DNA of 64,000 nt, from the NCBI RefSeq assembly GCF_001544835.2, contig NZ_FCNX02000015.1, forward strand, positions 1-64,000. Direction: 5' to 3'. This stretch comes from Caballeronia fortuita (lineage in GTDB: Bacteria; Pseudomonadota; Gammaproteobacteria; Burkholderiales; Burkholderiaceae). Positions 44,895 to 53,276 of the stretch are shown here, in pieces. Numbering within the stretch: the stretch's first letter is position 1; the number at the start of each line of letters is the position of its first letter. Both the position numbers and the translations under genes were made by a program. Below the pieces are notes generated by a model, which was not told where the DNA came from, searched no databases, and worked only from the letters and a program-made list of their open reading frames with translations.

Positions 44895-46030
44895 CGGCGG
44901 ACGTGATCGTCGTCGGCGGCGGGATCGTCGGAGCGGCGTGCGCGGCGGAGCTTGCGGCGCGCGGCCTCGCGGTCGATGTGCTGGAGGCGCGCGGCATCGG
45001 CGGCGGCGCAACGGCGGCGGGCATGGGCCATATCGTCGTAATGAACGATTCGCCCGCCGAATTCGCGTTGGCGCGTGCGTCGCGCGAATTGTGGCTCGCG
45101 CTCGGCTCCCAGTTGCGCGGGCGCGATGCGTTCTCGCGTTGCGGGACGTTGTGGATCGCCGAGGACGACGAGGAACTCGACGCCGCCCGCACGATGCGCG
45201 ATGCCTTCGCGCTAGCAGGCGTGCGCGCGCATATGCTCGACGGCGCCGCGCTGCGCGAGGCGGAGCCGGCGGTGAGCCACGCGATGCAAGGCGGCCTCTT
45301 GATCGGCGACGACGCCATCGTGTACGCGCCCGCCGCCGCGCAGTGGCTGCTGACACGTTCGCCGCGCATCCGCGTGTCGACGGGCTGCGCGGTCATCGCC
45401 GCCGACGCCGACGACACGCACGCGCGTGTCACGCTCGCGAACGGCGAGCGGCGCGCGGCGGCTCATGTGGTCATCGCCAATGGGCTCGCGGTGCCGGATC
45501 TCATCGCGCACGTACCGCTCGAAGCGAAAAAAGGGCATCTGCTCATCACCGATCGCTATCCCGGCACGATCCGTCATCAGGTGCTGGAACTCGGCTACAT
45601 CAAGAGCGCGCATCACGCGCGCGGGACGTCCGTGGCGTTCAACGCGCAGCCGCGTCCGACGGGACAAGTGCTGATCGGCTCGTCGCGCCAGTTCGGCACG
45701 CGCGATCCGGCCGTCGACATGGACGTGCTCGCCGCGATGCTCGCGCGCGCGACGCGTTATCTGCCGGGCATCGGCGCGCTCAATGCGATCCGCGCGTGGA
45801 CCGGTTTTCGCGCCGCGACGCCGGACGGCTTGCCGCTGATCGGGCCGGCGCGTTTCGCAGGCGATCGTCTGTGGCTCGCGGCGGGGCACGAAGGGCTCGG
45901 CGTGACGACGTCGCTCGGCACGGCGAAGCTCATCGCCGCGCAGATGTTCGGCGAACCGCCGCCTTTCGATATTCCGGACGCGAACGCGTTCTGTCCGCAA
46001 CGATTTGCCCGGGAGCACGCCGATGGCTGA
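44891..46030 (+). CDS. FAD-dependent D-amino-acid/D-hydroxyproline oxidase subunit
   Basis: A 379-residue DAO-family flavoprotein starting MTADVIVVGGGIVGAACAAEL, with the FAD-binding GxGxxG. Other contacts include ATAAGMGHIVVMNDSP and a C-terminal TGFRAATPDGLPLIGPA with AAGHEGLGVTTS. It corresponds to the beta (catalytic) subunit of the heteromeric D-hydroxyproline dehydrogenase that oxidises cis-4-hydroxy-D-proline. It overlaps the epimerase stop and the next small subunit, indicating tight coupling. Confidence 0.9.
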   Translation: MTADVIVVGGGIVGAACAAELAARGLAVDVLEARGIGGGATAAGMGHIVVMNDSPAEFALARASRELWLALGSQLRGRDAFSRCGTLWIAEDDEELDAARTMRDAFALAGVRAHMLDGAALREAEPAVSHAMQGGLLIGDDAIVYAPAAAQWLLTRSPRIRVSTGCAVIAADADDTHARVTLANGERRAAAHVVIANGLAVPDLIAHVPLEAKKGHLLITDRYPGTIRHQVLELGYIKSAHHARGTSVAFNAQPRPTGQVLIGSSRQFGTRDPAVDMDVLAAMLARATRYLPGIGALNAIRAWTGFRAATPDGLPLIGPARFAGDRLWLAAGHEGLGVTTSLGTAKLIAAQMFGEPPPFDIPDANAFCPQRFAREHADG

Positions 46031-46283
46031 GCGCGTGCGCGTCATCATCGACGGCGAGATGCTTTCGGTGCCCGCATTCACGACAGTCGCCGCCGCCATC
46101 GCAATGTGCGGCATCGGCGGCGGCATCGAGGGCACGCGGCGCTCGGTCACCGGCGAGCCGCGCGCCGCGCTGTGCGGTATGGGCGTATGCCACGAATGCC
46201 GCGTGACGGTCGATGGCCGCGCGCATGTGCTCGGCTGTCAGACGCTTTGCCGCGACGGCCTTTCGATCGAGACGACGCGATGA
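46023..46283 (+). CDS. (2Fe-2S) small subunit of D-hydroxyproline dehydrogenase
   Basis: An 86-residue ferredoxin-like protein starting MAERVRVIIDGEMLSV. The cluster ligands are in CGMGVCHECR with a final Cys in LGCQTLC. It matches the HcnA/gamma-type subunit that links the two flavoproteins. The start overlaps the previous gene by eight bases and its stop overlaps the next start (ATGA). Confidence 0.9.
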   Translation: MAERVRVIIDGEMLSVPAFTTVAAAIAMCGIGGGIEGTRRSVTGEPRAALCGMGVCHECRVTVDGRAHVLGCQTLCRDGLSIETTR

Positions 46284-47542
46284 ACGTCGAACGAGTCGAT
46301 ATCGCGATCGTCGGCGCGGGGCCGGCGGGCCTGAGCGCGGCGCGGATCGCGGTGGAAGCGGGCGCGCGCGTCGCGCTCATCGACGACAATCCGCGTCCCG
46401 GCGGACAGATCTGGCGACAAGGCCCGACGCAAGCGAGCGCGCCGCCACTGCGCCGATGGCTCGATGAAACGCTCCCACACGCGAACCTGATCGCGATGAA
46501 CGCCACGAAAGTCGCGGCGGCGCATGGCGACAAGCAGCTCTTGCTGGAGCGCGACGGCGCGCCGCTCATGCTCGCGTATTCGAAGCTCGTTCTCGCGACC
46601 GGCGCGCGCGAGCGTCTTCTGCCCTTTCACGGCTGGACCTTGCCCGGCGTGACGGGCGCGGGCGGTCTCCAGGCGCTCGTCAAGGGCGGCATGCCGGTGC
46701 GCGGCGAGCGCGTCGTCATCGCGGGCAGCGGGCCGCTGCTGCTCGCCGCCGCCGATACCGCGCGGCGTCACGGGGCGCGCGTCGTCGCGGTCGTCGAGCA
46801 GGCGCCGTTTGCGCGTGTCGCGCGCTTCGTCGCGTCGCTCGTGTCGACGCCGGGAAAGCTGGCGCAGGCAATCAGGCTCGGCGCCGTTTGTTATCGCGGA
46901 TATCGGACGGGCAGTGTCGTCGTGAAGGCGCACGGCAGCGCGCGCGTGGAGGCGGTCACGATCCGCTCGCGCGGGCGCGACGAGACGCTCGCGGCGGATC
47001 GCATCGCGTGCGGTTACGGGCTCGTGCCGAATTCGACGCTCGCGCTGGCTCTCGGCTGTCTCATCGACGAACGCGAAGGCGCAATCGATGTCGACGACGC
47101 GCAGCGCACCTCGCGCGACGACGTGTTCGCGGCGGGCGAAAGCACGGGTATCGGCGGAATGGAGCTGGCGCGCGTCGAAGGCATGATCGCGGCGCAAGCG
47201 GCGCTCGGCATCGCCATCGATGCGCGGCTCGTGCGCGAGCGCGATCGCTGGCAAAGCTTCGCGCGACGCGTCGCGTGGACGTTCGAACTCGGCGCCGAAG
47301 CCTGCGCGATGCCGTCGCCGGACACCGTGTTGTGCCGATGCGAAGACGTGCCGACAGGCGATATCGCCGCGCACGCGAACTGGCGGGACGCGAAACTGCA
47401 AACGCGCTGCGGCATGGGGCCGTGTCAGGGACGCATCTGCGGCGAGGCGGCTTCGGTCTATTTCGGATGGCCGCGCGCGGCGGCACGTGCGCCGTTCGCG
47501 CCGGTGCGCATCGACACGCTGATCGGCGCGCGCGATGCCTAG
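46280..47542 (+). CDS. NAD(P)/FAD oxidoreductase subunit of D-hydroxyproline dehydrogenase
   Basis: A 420-residue flavoprotein with two dinucleotide folds: VDIAIVGAGPAGLSAARIA at the N-terminus and RVVIAGSGPLLLAAADTA near residue 145. A C-terminal BFD-like [2Fe-2S] motif reads VLCRCEDVPTGD and later RCGMGPCQGRICG. It is the alpha subunit type (HcnB/OoxA-like) in hydroxyproline and opine oxidases. All four genes from the epimerase onward overlap, so they form one operon. Confidence 0.9.
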   Translation: MNVERVDIAIVGAGPAGLSAARIAVEAGARVALIDDNPRPGGQIWRQGPTQASAPPLRRWLDETLPHANLIAMNATKVAAAHGDKQLLLERDGAPLMLAYSKLVLATGARERLLPFHGWTLPGVTGAGGLQALVKGGMPVRGERVVIAGSGPLLLAAADTARRHGARVVAVVEQAPFARVARFVASLVSTPGKLAQAIRLGAVCYRGYRTGSVVVKAHGSARVEAVTIRSRGRDETLAADRIACGYGLVPNSTLALALGCLIDEREGAIDVDDAQRTSRDDVFAAGESTGIGGMELARVEGMIAAQAALGIAIDARLVRERDRWQSFARRVAWTFELGAEACAMPSPDTVLCRCEDVPTGDIAAHANWRDAKLQTRCGMGPCQGRICGEAASVYFGWPRAAARAPFAPVRIDTLIGARDA

Positions 47543-47627
47543 TGGGGCCAGCGCCAATTTTGTCCGCGCGCGGGCGCTTTTATAATCGGTCGCCAGAATC
47601 CATCGAGCGCAACCGACATCCGCACGC

Positions 47628-48416
47628 ATGACGATCGCACATCCACCGGCATCGACGCTCTCCGACATGCTCGCGCATTTCGCGCTGCTCGCGCCGGTCT
47701 TCGACGCGATGCCCGACATCGTGTTCTTCGTGAAGGATCGCGACGCGCGCTACGCGATGGTCAACCGCACGCTCGCGCGCCGTTGCGGCCACAAGGACGA
47801 CAAGTCGGCGCTGCTTGGCAAGACCGCCGAGGACGTGTTCCCGCGCCGCTTCGGACGCATCTACACGGCGCAGGATCAGGCGATCATCGCGCAGGGACAT
47901 CAGCTGATCGATCAGCTCGAACTGCATCTGTATCCGGGACGCGAGCCCGGCTGGTGCATGACCTGCAAGCAGCCGCTGCACGATACGCTCGGCAATATCG
48001 TCGGTCTTGCGGGCATTTCGCGCGATCTGCAGGCCGCCGAAGGCACGCATCCGGCCTACAGCCGGCTTGCGGCGGTCGTGCAGCACATCCAGGAAAATTA
48101 TGTGCAGCCGCTCAACATGCGGCAGCTCGCGCAGATGGCGAATATGTCGATTGCGCAGCTCGAACGTTATTTCCACAAGGTTTTTCATCTCACGCCGCGC
48201 CAGGTGCTGCTGAAAACGCGTCTGGACGCGGCGACCGCGCTGCTCGTCTCTCACGAGAAAGTCACCGATGTCGCCGCGCTGTGCGGCTACACCGATCACA
48301 GCGCGTTCACGCGGCAGTTCAAGGCGACCGTCGGTCTGACGCCGAGCGAATATCGGACGCTCTTGCAGACGGGCACGTCCTCGCGCCCCGATTCCGCGCG
48401 CGAGGCAAATGTCTGA
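47628..48416 (+). CDS. AraC-family regulator with N-terminal PAS domain
   Basis: A 262-residue regulator. Residues about 20-130 are PAS-like (FDAMPDIVFFVKDRDARYAMVN, CMTCKQPLHDTLGNIVGLAGISRD). Residues about 150-245 form the double HTH (MRQLAQMANMSIAQLERYFHKVF, VTDVAALCGYTDHSAFTRQFKATVG). Its place 85 bp after the hydroxyproline operon makes it the likely regulator of that operon, an inference from position only. Confidence 0.87.
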   Translation: MTIAHPPASTLSDMLAHFALLAPVFDAMPDIVFFVKDRDARYAMVNRTLARRCGHKDDKSALLGKTAEDVFPRRFGRIYTAQDQAIIAQGHQLIDQLELHLYPGREPGWCMTCKQPLHDTLGNIVGLAGISRDLQAAEGTHPAYSRLAAVVQHIQENYVQPLNMRQLAQMANMSIAQLERYFHKVFHLTPRQVLLKTRLDAATALLVSHEKVTDVAALCGYTDHSAFTRQFKATVGLTPSEYRTLLQTGTSSRPDSAREANV

Positions 48417-48763
48417 TGGGAAATCGGGGCACGGCCAGTGCCGGAATTACACGCTCGTGCGCGTACGGCGCGTTTCCGCTCGAGGTCGATACCGCGAAAG
48501 CCCCGCGCGAGGCGGCTTTCCGGGCGACAAGCGACACCGGTCCGGATATTGCTTTTTTAGGCTCGCTGCGACCGGGCAATCTTTCGCATCGGCGCCGCTC
48601 AAAACCGCGAGGCGTTCCGCACCGGCGCACACGCGGCATAAATAACGGTGCGTTCGGAATTCCCGCCGCGTTTTCGTGTCACTCAATGCACGCATCGGCG
48701 TGCGCGGCGGCGAGAGCTGGAGACCACGCGAGAATTCCGTTTTTGGCAGCAGAAAAGAACATC
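48417..48763. other. 347-bp intergenic region
   Basis: No gene was recognised between the AraC regulator and the receiver protein. A 7-bp hairpin (GAAAGCC at 48496-48502 with GGCTTTC at 48514-48520) may terminate the AraC transcript although it lacks a U-tract. The rest probably carries the promoter of the downstream gene. Confidence 0.45.
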
Positions 48764-49174
48764 ATGAACGAAGTGGCAAGACTGGGGCATATGCGGATCG
48801 TACTGATCGAAGACGATCCCGAGAGCAGGGCATCACTGCAAATGTTGCTGCAAGAAGAGGGTGCGGAAGTCATCGCCGTAGCCGACGCCGAAGACGGCGC
48901 GCAAGCGGCGATCGAGCATCTTCCCGACGCGGTGATCTGCGATCTCGACCTACCCGAGATGGACGGTTTCTATCTCATCCAACGTTTGCGGGATCACGAA
49001 ATACGCGGCAATCTGCCGCCTTCCGTGGCAATCGCGCTCACCGGCCATGACGGCGACGCGTACCGATTACGCAGCATCGGCGAAGGATTCCAGCATTTCA
49101 TGACGAAGCCCGTGCATCCCGACGAACTCGTCACGCTGATCCAGGACGCGGCCGGCGCGCGTGTGGTGATGTGA
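48764..49174 (+). CDS. Single-domain response regulator
   Basis: A 136-residue CheY-like receiver without an output domain. The acidic pair is in RIVLIEDDPES, the phosphoacceptor Asp in AVICDLDLPEMDG, Thr in ALTGHDGD, and Lys in FMTKPVHPDELV. All catalytic residues are present. The start MNEVARLG at 48764 is chosen over the later Met (MRIVLIEDD, 48791); neither has a strong ribosome site. Its partner is unknown, possibly the hybrid kinase at 53277. Confidence 0.83.
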   Translation: MNEVARLGHMRIVLIEDDPESRASLQMLLQEEGAEVIAVADAEDGAQAAIEHLPDAVICDLDLPEMDGFYLIQRLRDHEIRGNLPPSVAIALTGHDGDAYRLRSIGEGFQHFMTKPVHPDELVTLIQDAAGARVVM

Positions 49175-49231
49175 AGTTATAGGAAGTGTGCGGAAGTGCT
49201 TGGACCGCCGGCGAACGGCGGCCCGGACCTT

Positions 49232-49402
49232 TTATGACCGGTCGCGGTTGCGCGCCCGCGTCGCCCCCGTGATGACGGCGATGCCCAGCAAGATTACGGC
49301 GACGATCATGATGATGTGCTGCGACACATGCATCGCAACCAGCGCCCACGACACGCCGCCGATAAAAATCAGCCAGCCTACAAGATAAATAATCAGCGTC
49401 AT
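49232..49402 (-). CDS. Small two-helix membrane protein (56 aa)
   Basis: An open frame MTLIIYLVGWLIFIGG... with two hydrophobic helices (residues 2-23 and 29-47) and a basic C-terminus (RARNRDRS), giving an N-in/C-in hairpin. AAAGGAGAAGTCG precedes the ATG, a strong ribosome site. A hairpin (CCGCC/GGCGG, 49205-49221) follows the stop. The family is unknown. Confidence 0.65.
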   Translation of the reverse strand: MTLIIYLVGWLIFIGGVSWALVAMHVSQHIIMIVAVILLGIAVITGATRARNRDRS

Positions 49403-49580
49403 CGACTTCTCCTTTCTCGTTGTGTGCTAGAAATCGTTGCGCGGCCTTCATCGAGCGGTCGTATTCTTTCGACGCCCGGGCACGCATGAGTTCACGCTGT
49501 GCAAAGGGCGTACCTCGGGCCGGTGACGAGAAAGAAGAAGCCTGGCAAAGTGTGCGCTAACCGGCAAATCGCGCGGAGCC

Positions 49581-50717
49581 TCACGCATCCAGTCGATTCG
49601 TGACGGCGCGGCGCGGTGAAAAGCCGCGAACGATCTTTCGGCTCAGTAAAACCGCCGGCCATTCGAATAACTTGTGCATCAGCATTGCCAGAAGCAGTGC
49701 TGCTGGAATCGTCACGCACCAGACGACGACCGATCCTGCGGTCCGATAGAACACGATGATCGCGGCGAAAAGGACGAGTATGTGATTCAGGTAGAGGCTA
49801 TATGAATATTTGCCCAGCCATCTGCCGATCCTTAGAAAGGCATTGTCGTCCACCGTGCTGCACAGAATGACGAGCAGCGCGGCGCCGACGCCGACGGCCA
49901 CGTCCCCGCATACTCGGGCAATGATTTCCCAATCGCCGAAGAACGGATACGCATAGAGCGCGAGTGCGAAGCACCAGACGGCGACGAGGTGCTTTTGCGG
50001 TATGCGCGAACGAAGCCTGTCCACGTTGAACGAAAGCCAGCAGCCGATGAAAAAAAACGTCGAGTAATGCATCGTCAGCAAGGTCTGGGAGACATACGAC
50101 GAGTAATGAGCGTTGGCCCAGGGCACCGCAGGACCGATTGCGAGCGAACACATCATCATTGCCACGACTGCGTATAGGCCAAATCGGCGGACGAGAAACA
50201 AGATAATCGGGAAGGCAATGGAAATGCGCATTTCCATCGCGATCGACCAGATTACCGGATTGATATCGCGCACGTTGAGCGGCCCGACCAGCAAGGCGTG
50301 CTCGAGAATGATGTTTTTGTCGATTTGCGGATGAACGGTGTACATCCACCGATCGGTCCATTGAAAGCCAAGTCGTTCGAGGCCAAAGTAGACCAATACG
50401 GCCAGAATGAGCGACGCGACATACGGCGGATATAGCCGGACCACGCGCGCGGCGAAATATCGTAGATATGAATAAGGATTCATTCCGTCGATCATTCTGG
50501 TCAACGCGAACCCGCTCAGCACGAAGAACAGGATGACTGCCTGATGGCCGGCAATAAGAATGCGAACTGGCGAATAAATCGTTGCCGTCCAGATCCAGCC
50601 TAACTGGTTGTAACCCGCCACGACGAGGTGGGAAAGCATGACTGAAACCGCGGCGAAACCACGGAGGCTATCGAGGTAATGAGCGCGGCCGGTCTTCGTG
50701 AGATTGCTGGATGCCAT
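49581..50717 (-). CDS. Acyltransferase-3 (OafA/YrhL-type) membrane protein
   Basis: A 378-residue polytopic acyltransferase with about ten TM helices. The family motif is at the start (LDSLRGFAAVSVMLSHLVVAGYNQLG, His30), with VVRLYPPYVASLILAVLV and ARV-R near residue 90. Such enzymes O-acylate polysaccharides or lipids. The gene has more A/T at third positions than its neighbours and stands alone, which suggests recent acquisition. The target glycan is unknown. Confidence 0.87.
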   Translation of the reverse strand: MASSNLTKTGRAHYLDSLRGFAAVSVMLSHLVVAGYNQLGWIWTATIYSPVRILIAGHQAVILFFVLSGFALTRMIDGMNPYSYLRYFAARVVRLYPPYVASLILAVLVYFGLERLGFQWTDRWMYTVHPQIDKNIILEHALLVGPLNVRDINPVIWSIAMEMRISIAFPIILFLVRRFGLYAVVAMMMCSLAIGPAVPWANAHYSSYVSQTLLTMHYSTFFFIGCWLSFNVDRLRSRIPQKHLVAVWCFALALYAYPFFGDWEIIARVCGDVAVGVGAALLVILCSTVDDNAFLRIGRWLGKYSYSLYLNHILVLFAAIIVFYRTAGSVVVWCVTIPAALLLAMLMHKLFEWPAVLLSRKIVRGFSPRRAVTNRLDA

Positions 50718-50885
50718 ATCGATAGGATATCGAAAGGAACGCGGTAATTAATCAATCTTACATGATCGGCAGTACGCGCTCGAAGGCATTTCCCGGCGCG
50801 AGACTTTCTTAAAGCATGATGGGAGGCTTGCGTCGTGCGACACTCGTGCCGAGCAAGCCTTCCCAGCCAGAACGACAAATCGACC

Positions 50886-51557
50886 ATGCTGATCGTCCAC
50901 CACCTCAACAATTCCCGCTCCCAGCGCGTGCTGTGGATGCTCGAAGAACTCGGCGTCGAATACGAACTGAAGCGCTATCAGCGCGATCCTCACACGATGC
51001 TCGCGCCGCCCGAGCTGCGTGCGGTGCATCCGCTCGGCAAATCGCCGGTCGTCACCGACGGCACGCTCACGCTCGCCGAGTCGGGCGCGATCATCGAATA
51101 TCTCGTCGATCGTTACGGCGAGGGCCGTTTTGCGCCGCCGCCCGGCGCTTCGCCCGAACGCGTGCGCTACAACTACTGGATGCACTACGCCGAAGGCTCC
51201 GCGATGCCGCCGCTCTTGCTCAAGCTCGTCGCGCGGCGGCTCGAGAGCGCGAAGATGCCGTTCTTCGCGAAACCGATCGCGCGGCGCATCGCGCAGACGA
51301 TGCAAAGCAGCTTCATCGATCCGCAATTGCGTCTGCATTTCGGCTATATCGATGGCGAACTCGCAAAGTCGCCGTGGTTCGCGGGCGACACGTTCAGCGC
51401 CGCCGACATCCAGATGAGCTTCCCGCTGGAAGCCGGCAGCGCACGCGCAGGTGCGAAGTCGATGCCGCATATTCGCGCGTTTCTGGAACGGATTCACGCG
51501 CGTCCGGCTTATCGGCGCGCGTTGGAAAAAGGCGGGCGGTACGACTACGCAAGCTAG
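50886..51557 (+). CDS. Glutathione S-transferase family protein
   Basis: A 223-residue GST. The thioredoxin-like N-terminal domain has HHLNNSRSQRVLWMLEELG and the glutathione-binding GKSPVVTDGTLTLAESGAI, and a helical C-terminal domain follows (GDTFSAADIQMSFPLEA). Ser10/Ser12 could activate glutathione. The substrate cannot be inferred. The start is at MLIVHHL, and the upstream frame is weakly supported. Confidence 0.9.
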   Translation: MLIVHHLNNSRSQRVLWMLEELGVEYELKRYQRDPHTMLAPPELRAVHPLGKSPVVTDGTLTLAESGAIIEYLVDRYGEGRFAPPPGASPERVRYNYWMHYAEGSAMPPLLLKLVARRLESAKMPFFAKPIARRIAQTMQSSFIDPQLRLHFGYIDGELAKSPWFAGDTFSAADIQMSFPLEAGSARAGAKSMPHIRAFLERIHARPAYRRALEKGGRYDYAS

Positions 51558-51635
51558 CCGTTCGGCCTATTGCCGAAGCGCAATGCGCGTTGCGTACAAT
51601 GAGTCGCACGCAACCACTCAGCGCAAAGGCGACGC

Positions 51636-53273
51636 ATGGCCCGAATCGTTCCCGACGACTGGAAGAACCTCGAAGCGACCGGCGCGGCCGCGCGCGAGCT
51701 CGAAACGCTCGCGCTGCTCGAAAAGCTGCCCGAGGACTACACGGTGTACCACGGCGTCCACTGGACGCGCGTCAACGAAGGCTTTTCGGTCTTCGGCGAA
51801 GCGGATTTCGTCGTGGTCGCGCCGTCAGGGCGCGTGCTGATGATCGAGCAGAAGGCCGGTTTTCTGCGCGAGACCGGGCAAGGTCTCGTGAAGGTCTATC
51901 TGCAAAAGGAGCGCAACGTCGCGATCCAGCTCGCGCGCACGCTGGAGAATCTTCATCGGCGCTTCACGGCGGCGTTCGGCGCGGGCACGTACCGCATCGA
52001 GGAACTGCTGTATTGCCCCGACTACACGGTCAGGAACGCGGCGATCGCGGGCGTGGCCCCGGCGCGCATCGTCGATGCGAGCCGCAAGTCGCAGCTCGCG
52101 CGCGTCGTGCTCGACATTTTGCCGCCGGACGAGCCGCGCTTCGAAGCGGCGGCGCGCATCCATCATTTTCTGGCCGACGAACTCTCGCTCACGCCTGACA
52201 CCAACGCGCTCGTCGGCGCGGCGAACACGCTCGTCACGCGTCTGTCGGGCGGGCTCGCCACGTGGGCTCGGCGGCTCGAATTCGAACCGTTTCGCCTGCG
52301 CGTGATCGCGACCGCTGGCGCGGGCAAGACGCAGCTCGCCGTGCGCGTGATGCGCGACGCGCTCGCGCAGGGCAAGAGCGTCCTCTACGTGTGCTTCAAC
52401 CGGCCGCTCGCCGACCATATCCGCGCAATCGCGCCGAAAGAGGCGAAGATCGCGAATTATCATCAGTTGAGCGCGGCCGTCGCGCGCGATGCCGGCAGTC
52501 CGCCCGATTTCAGCCAGCCCAACGTCTTCGCGACGCTCGAAGAGCGCTTCGCCGCCGTGCCCGTGCCCGAGCACTGGAAGACCGACGTGCTGATCGTCGA
52601 CGAAGGGCAGGACTTTCAGGCGGCCTGGGTCGAGGCGCTCGAGCGCCTGCTGAATCCCGAAGGCGCGTGGTGGTGGCTCGAAGATCCGATGCAGAACCTC
52701 TATCTGCGCGAGCCGGTGCCGCTGCCGGGCTGGACCATTCTGCGCGAAACGACGAACTATCGCAGCCCGCGCGATCTGCTCGGCTTCATCCGCAAGATCG
52801 TCGGGCCGGATGTGCGGCTCGACGCGGGCAGTCCGTTCGACGGCTCGGACGTGAGCGTATCGACTTACGAGGACGGGCATCCTGAGGAAGTCATCGAGGC
52901 GACCAAGCGCGCCATCACGCACGCGCTGTCGCTCGGATTCCGCAAGCAGGACATCGCCGTGCTGTCGTTTCGCGGGCGCGAAGGTTCGGCGCTTACCGCC
53001 GTCGATCAGCTCGGCCCGCACCGGCTGCGCGCCTTCACCGGAACCTACGATCTTTTCGGCAATCCGGAGTATCGCGAAGGCGACGTGCTGCTCGAGTCGA
53101 TCTATCGCTTCAAGGGGCAATCGGCGCCGTGCGTGATTCTCACGGAAGTCGATTTCGACACACTCGACGATCAGGCCGCGCGCAAGGTCTTCGTCGGCGC
53201 GACCCGGGCGACGATGAAGCTGATCGTGGTCGCCTCCGAACGCGCGGCGCACGCCATCGAAGCATTGCAGTAG
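51636..53273 (+). CDS. NERD-domain nuclease/UvrD-type helicase fusion
   Basis: A 545-residue protein. Residues about 25-145 form a NERD nuclease-like domain with the PD-(D/E)xK pattern (GEADFVVV, then VLMIEQKAG). Residues about 215-545 are an SF1 helicase-like core: Walker A ATAGAGKTQLAVRVM (about 225), Walker B LIVDEGQDFQAAW (about 320), TNYRSPRDLL and the motif VI region FVGATRATMKLIV. NERD proteins occur in DNA repair or anti-plasmid/phage contexts; the role here is unknown. The next gene starts three bases after its stop. Confidence 0.87.
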   Translation: MARIVPDDWKNLEATGAAARELETLALLEKLPEDYTVYHGVHWTRVNEGFSVFGEADFVVVAPSGRVLMIEQKAGFLRETGQGLVKVYLQKERNVAIQLARTLENLHRRFTAAFGAGTYRIEELLYCPDYTVRNAAIAGVAPARIVDASRKSQLARVVLDILPPDEPRFEAAARIHHFLADELSLTPDTNALVGAANTLVTRLSGGLATWARRLEFEPFRLRVIATAGAGKTQLAVRVMRDALAQGKSVLYVCFNRPLADHIRAIAPKEAKIANYHQLSAAVARDAGSPPDFSQPNVFATLEERFAAVPVPEHWKTDVLIVDEGQDFQAAWVEALERLLNPEGAWWWLEDPMQNLYLREPVPLPGWTILRETTNYRSPRDLLGFIRKIVGPDVRLDAGSPFDGSDVSVSTYEDGHPEEVIEATKRAITHALSLGFRKQDIAVLSFRGREGSALTAVDQLGPHRLRAFTGTYDLFGNPEYREGDVLLESIYRFKGQSAPCVILTEVDFDTLDDQAARKVFVGATRATMKLIVVASERAAHAIEALQ

Positions 53274-53276
53274 GGC

